NCBI GenBank assembly: GCA_963575745.1 | Contig: CAUYUJ010001422.1 | Coordinates: forward strand, 64,001-101,411 | Direction of reading: 5' to 3' | DNA: 37,411 nucleotides | DNA from: Prorocentrum cordatum | Taxonomy: Eukaryota > Sar > Dinophyceae > Prorocentrales > Prorocentraceae | In this document: one piece after another, positions 36,409 through 37,411 of the stretch | Layout of the letters: every line of letters begins with the position of its first letter | How positions within the stretch are numbered: position 1 is the first letter of the stretch | The notes under the pieces: generated by a model | The model's database searches: none | The model's input: only the letters and a program-made list of their open reading frames with translations | Told to the model about the DNA's origin: nothing | Program-made: the position numbers and the translations under genes

Positions 36409-36420
36409 GCTCCGCTACCA
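36409..36420 (-). other. Primer-binding site
   Basis: On the element strand, TGGTAGCGGAGC directly follows the 214 bp LTR repeat. It is complementary to a tRNA 3' end GCTCCGCTACCA. The pattern resembles the initiator-Met sites of Copia elements (plant form TGGTATCAGAGC). The zero-base spacing to the LTR supports the LTR ending at 36421. Confidence 0.75.
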
Positions 36421-36634
36421 CGTGCAGTGGCACGTGATATAACTCCTCTCCTCCCGGCAGCGATGGCGGCTGAATGCAGTGGGGCTGTGTTTTCCGTATC
36501 GATCGCTCGAACAGTACACAACTATGACGCGTCTTGAGCCAGTACATTACAGTACGGGCTGTGAATTCGCCGGGCCCCCGGTGAGCTCTAGAGGGCCCCG
36601 AGAGAGGAACGTGTGAGGCATGTAACAACTTACT
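36421..36634 (-). repeat. 5' LTR of the Copia element
   Basis: Identical to the 3' LTR by eye. It contains, on the element strand at 36557-36533, CCGTA followed after 11 nt by TGGCTCAAG, which resembles the two ends of the dinoflagellate spliced leader. The promoter and polyadenylation signals cannot be placed from sequence. Confidence 0.92.
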
Positions 36635-36780
36635 GGAGGAGGAGGAGGAGGAGGAGGAGGAGGAGGAAGGGGGAGGAGGAAGGGGGAGGAGGAGGAGGAG
36701 GAGGAGGAGGAGGAGGAGGAGGAGGAGGAGGAGGAGGAGGAGGAGGAGGAGGAGGAGGAGGAGGAGGAGGAGGAGGAGCA
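36635..36780 (+). repeat. (GGA)n tract, right side of the retrotransposon insertion
   Basis: About 145 bp of GGA with AAGGGGGA interruptions. It is continuous in phase and composition with 26568-26587 on the other side of the element. Confidence 0.95.
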
Positions 36781-37352
36781 GGAGGAGCAGGGGTAGCGAA
36801 TCCGCAGAGTCCTCAGCGGGACGGGTTATCGGGCCCCTATCGGCGATGAGCTGGCGATTGGGGGTCGATGCATCCTGATTGTCACTTCGCTCTCTGGTAG
36901 CCGTTCGGGACGATCCTGGCAACCGCGGAGCGCTCTCGGTGAGGCGCAGCTGCTGGAGAGAGCACCCCGAGGCTGGAAAACCACCGAGAACTGGCGAAAA
37001 CGTCCGAAAACCTCGAACCTCAAACCCGAAACGTCACCCCCATACGCCCATCCACCCCCTGCAGCTGTCCCTGCCCAGACCTGCGACGTCCTGACTTTTG
37101 TCTTCGGGAGCGGCCAAGAGGGGGGTGTCCAAGAGGGGGGGGCGCAAATCATGGCCGGCGGCATGTGCGCGGCCCAGCTGGGGGGCCGGGACCGTATTGA
37201 AACAGGAAGAGGCGCCATGAAATCTGGGGAAATATCATGCCCCCCGCCACGATCTCCCCCCCCCCCCCTGGTCATCACCCCCCTCTCTGCCGCCCCCGAT
37301 GTCTATGCGGGGTCCCTGGAAATTCCGAGCCTTTCCCCGGGACGGGTCTTTC
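36781..37352. repeat. J repeat copy and D fragment; no gene
   Basis: GTCCAAGAGGGGGGGGCGCA through GGCGCCATGAAATCTGGGG (about 37127-37226) matches 11625-11750. A partial minus-orientation D (GGGGTCCCTGGAAATTCC, about 37310-37350) precedes the last microsatellite. 36781-37100 holds nothing I recognise. Confidence 0.5.
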
Positions 37353-37411
37353 ATAGGAGGAGGAGGAGGAGGAGGAGGAGGAGGAGGAGGAGGAGGAGGA
37401 GGAGGAGGAGA
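37353..37411 (+). repeat. (GGA)n microsatellite running off the window
   Basis: TAGGAGGAGGAGG continues to the last base. The tract is truncated by the window edge. Confidence 0.97.

Larger units (their letters stand above)
26588..36634 (-). mobile_element. Complete Ty1/Copia-type LTR retrotransposon, 10.05 kb
   Basis: Read from 36634 to 26588, the order is 5' LTR, primer-binding site, Gag with zinc knuckle, aspartic protease, methyltransferase-like domain, integrase, reverse transcriptase, RNase H, 3' LTR. Integrase before reverse transcriptase defines the Copia order. The two 214 bp LTRs show no difference by eye, which implies a very recent insertion or recent gene conversion. It sits inside a GGA microsatellite. 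Coding is split into four open frames by one in-frame TAG (33857), a -1 change in the window 32417-32243 and a +1 change at 29829-29839. Length and the extra methyltransferase-like module exceed a typical 5-6 kb Copia. Confidence 0.93.

Noticed and set aside
36251-36922. N-terminal extension of Gag up to 36922
   Set aside because: The extra part crosses the LTR and the flanking microsatellite, lies partly outside the element, and is low-complexity. ATG 36250 starts the Gag-like sequence.

Overview
This looks like nuclear DNA of a large, GC-rich, repeat-dense eukaryotic genome, most likely a dinoflagellate. The case rests on three things. The Copia pol carries an HLDD reverse-transcriptase box and a D-x-R-D-M-L-C-D-G-L-T-K-G RNase H tail, which I associate with dinoflagellate Copia elements. 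A spliced-leader-like motif sits in its LTR. The rest is gene-poor, mosaic repeat DNA. No rRNA, tRNA or conserved nuclear gene confirms the taxon, so the assignment is an inference.

Layout. Positions 1-22,150 hold almost only interspersed repeats. Their backbone is a roughly 160-190 bp repeat (called D here), present about a dozen times in both orientations. Seven larger units, all in the same orientation, sit among these repeats (671-2444, 2688-5046, 5539-8008, 13668-14863, 15221-16656, 18334-19420, 20103-21508). Each begins with GATSGACCCACGAA (absent or changed in the fifth) followed by CCCGGAAAGG, and ends with the inverse CCTTTCCGGG. Each carries a minisatellite body (a ~420 bp/15 bp 'A' array in units 1-5, or 24 bp and 16 bp 'F' arrays in units 6-7), then an array with the core GAGACATCC, then a conserved right-end block. 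Several units interrupt D repeats at A-tracts, and uninterrupted D copies exist in the same window. They therefore behave like a family of short-TIR, non-autonomous insertions. The spaces between hold GGA microsatellites, small TIR/MITE-like elements (8.34, 12.2-12.8, 24.29 and 25.85 kb), fold-back palindromes and minisatellites. Most long open frames there are low-complexity shadows of repeats.

Positions 22,300-25,300 contain the only host-like coding signals. One is a minus-strand lipocalin (22.33-23.12 kb). The other is an unassigned minus-strand reading frame interrupted by a 184 bp MITE with a 4 bp target duplication.

Positions 26,588-36,634 are a complete minus-strand Ty1/Copia-type LTR retrotransposon inserted in a GGA microsatellite. 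It has 214 bp LTRs that are identical by eye and a primer-binding site abutting the 5' LTR. The order is Gag plus zinc knuckle plus aspartic protease, an in-frame TAG followed by two hairpins, a cytosine-methyltransferase-like domain, integrase, then reverse transcriptase/RNase H. Integrase lies in a -1 frame relative to both its neighbours. Identical LTRs together with these three frame interruptions raise the question of recoding versus recent lesions or assembly errors.
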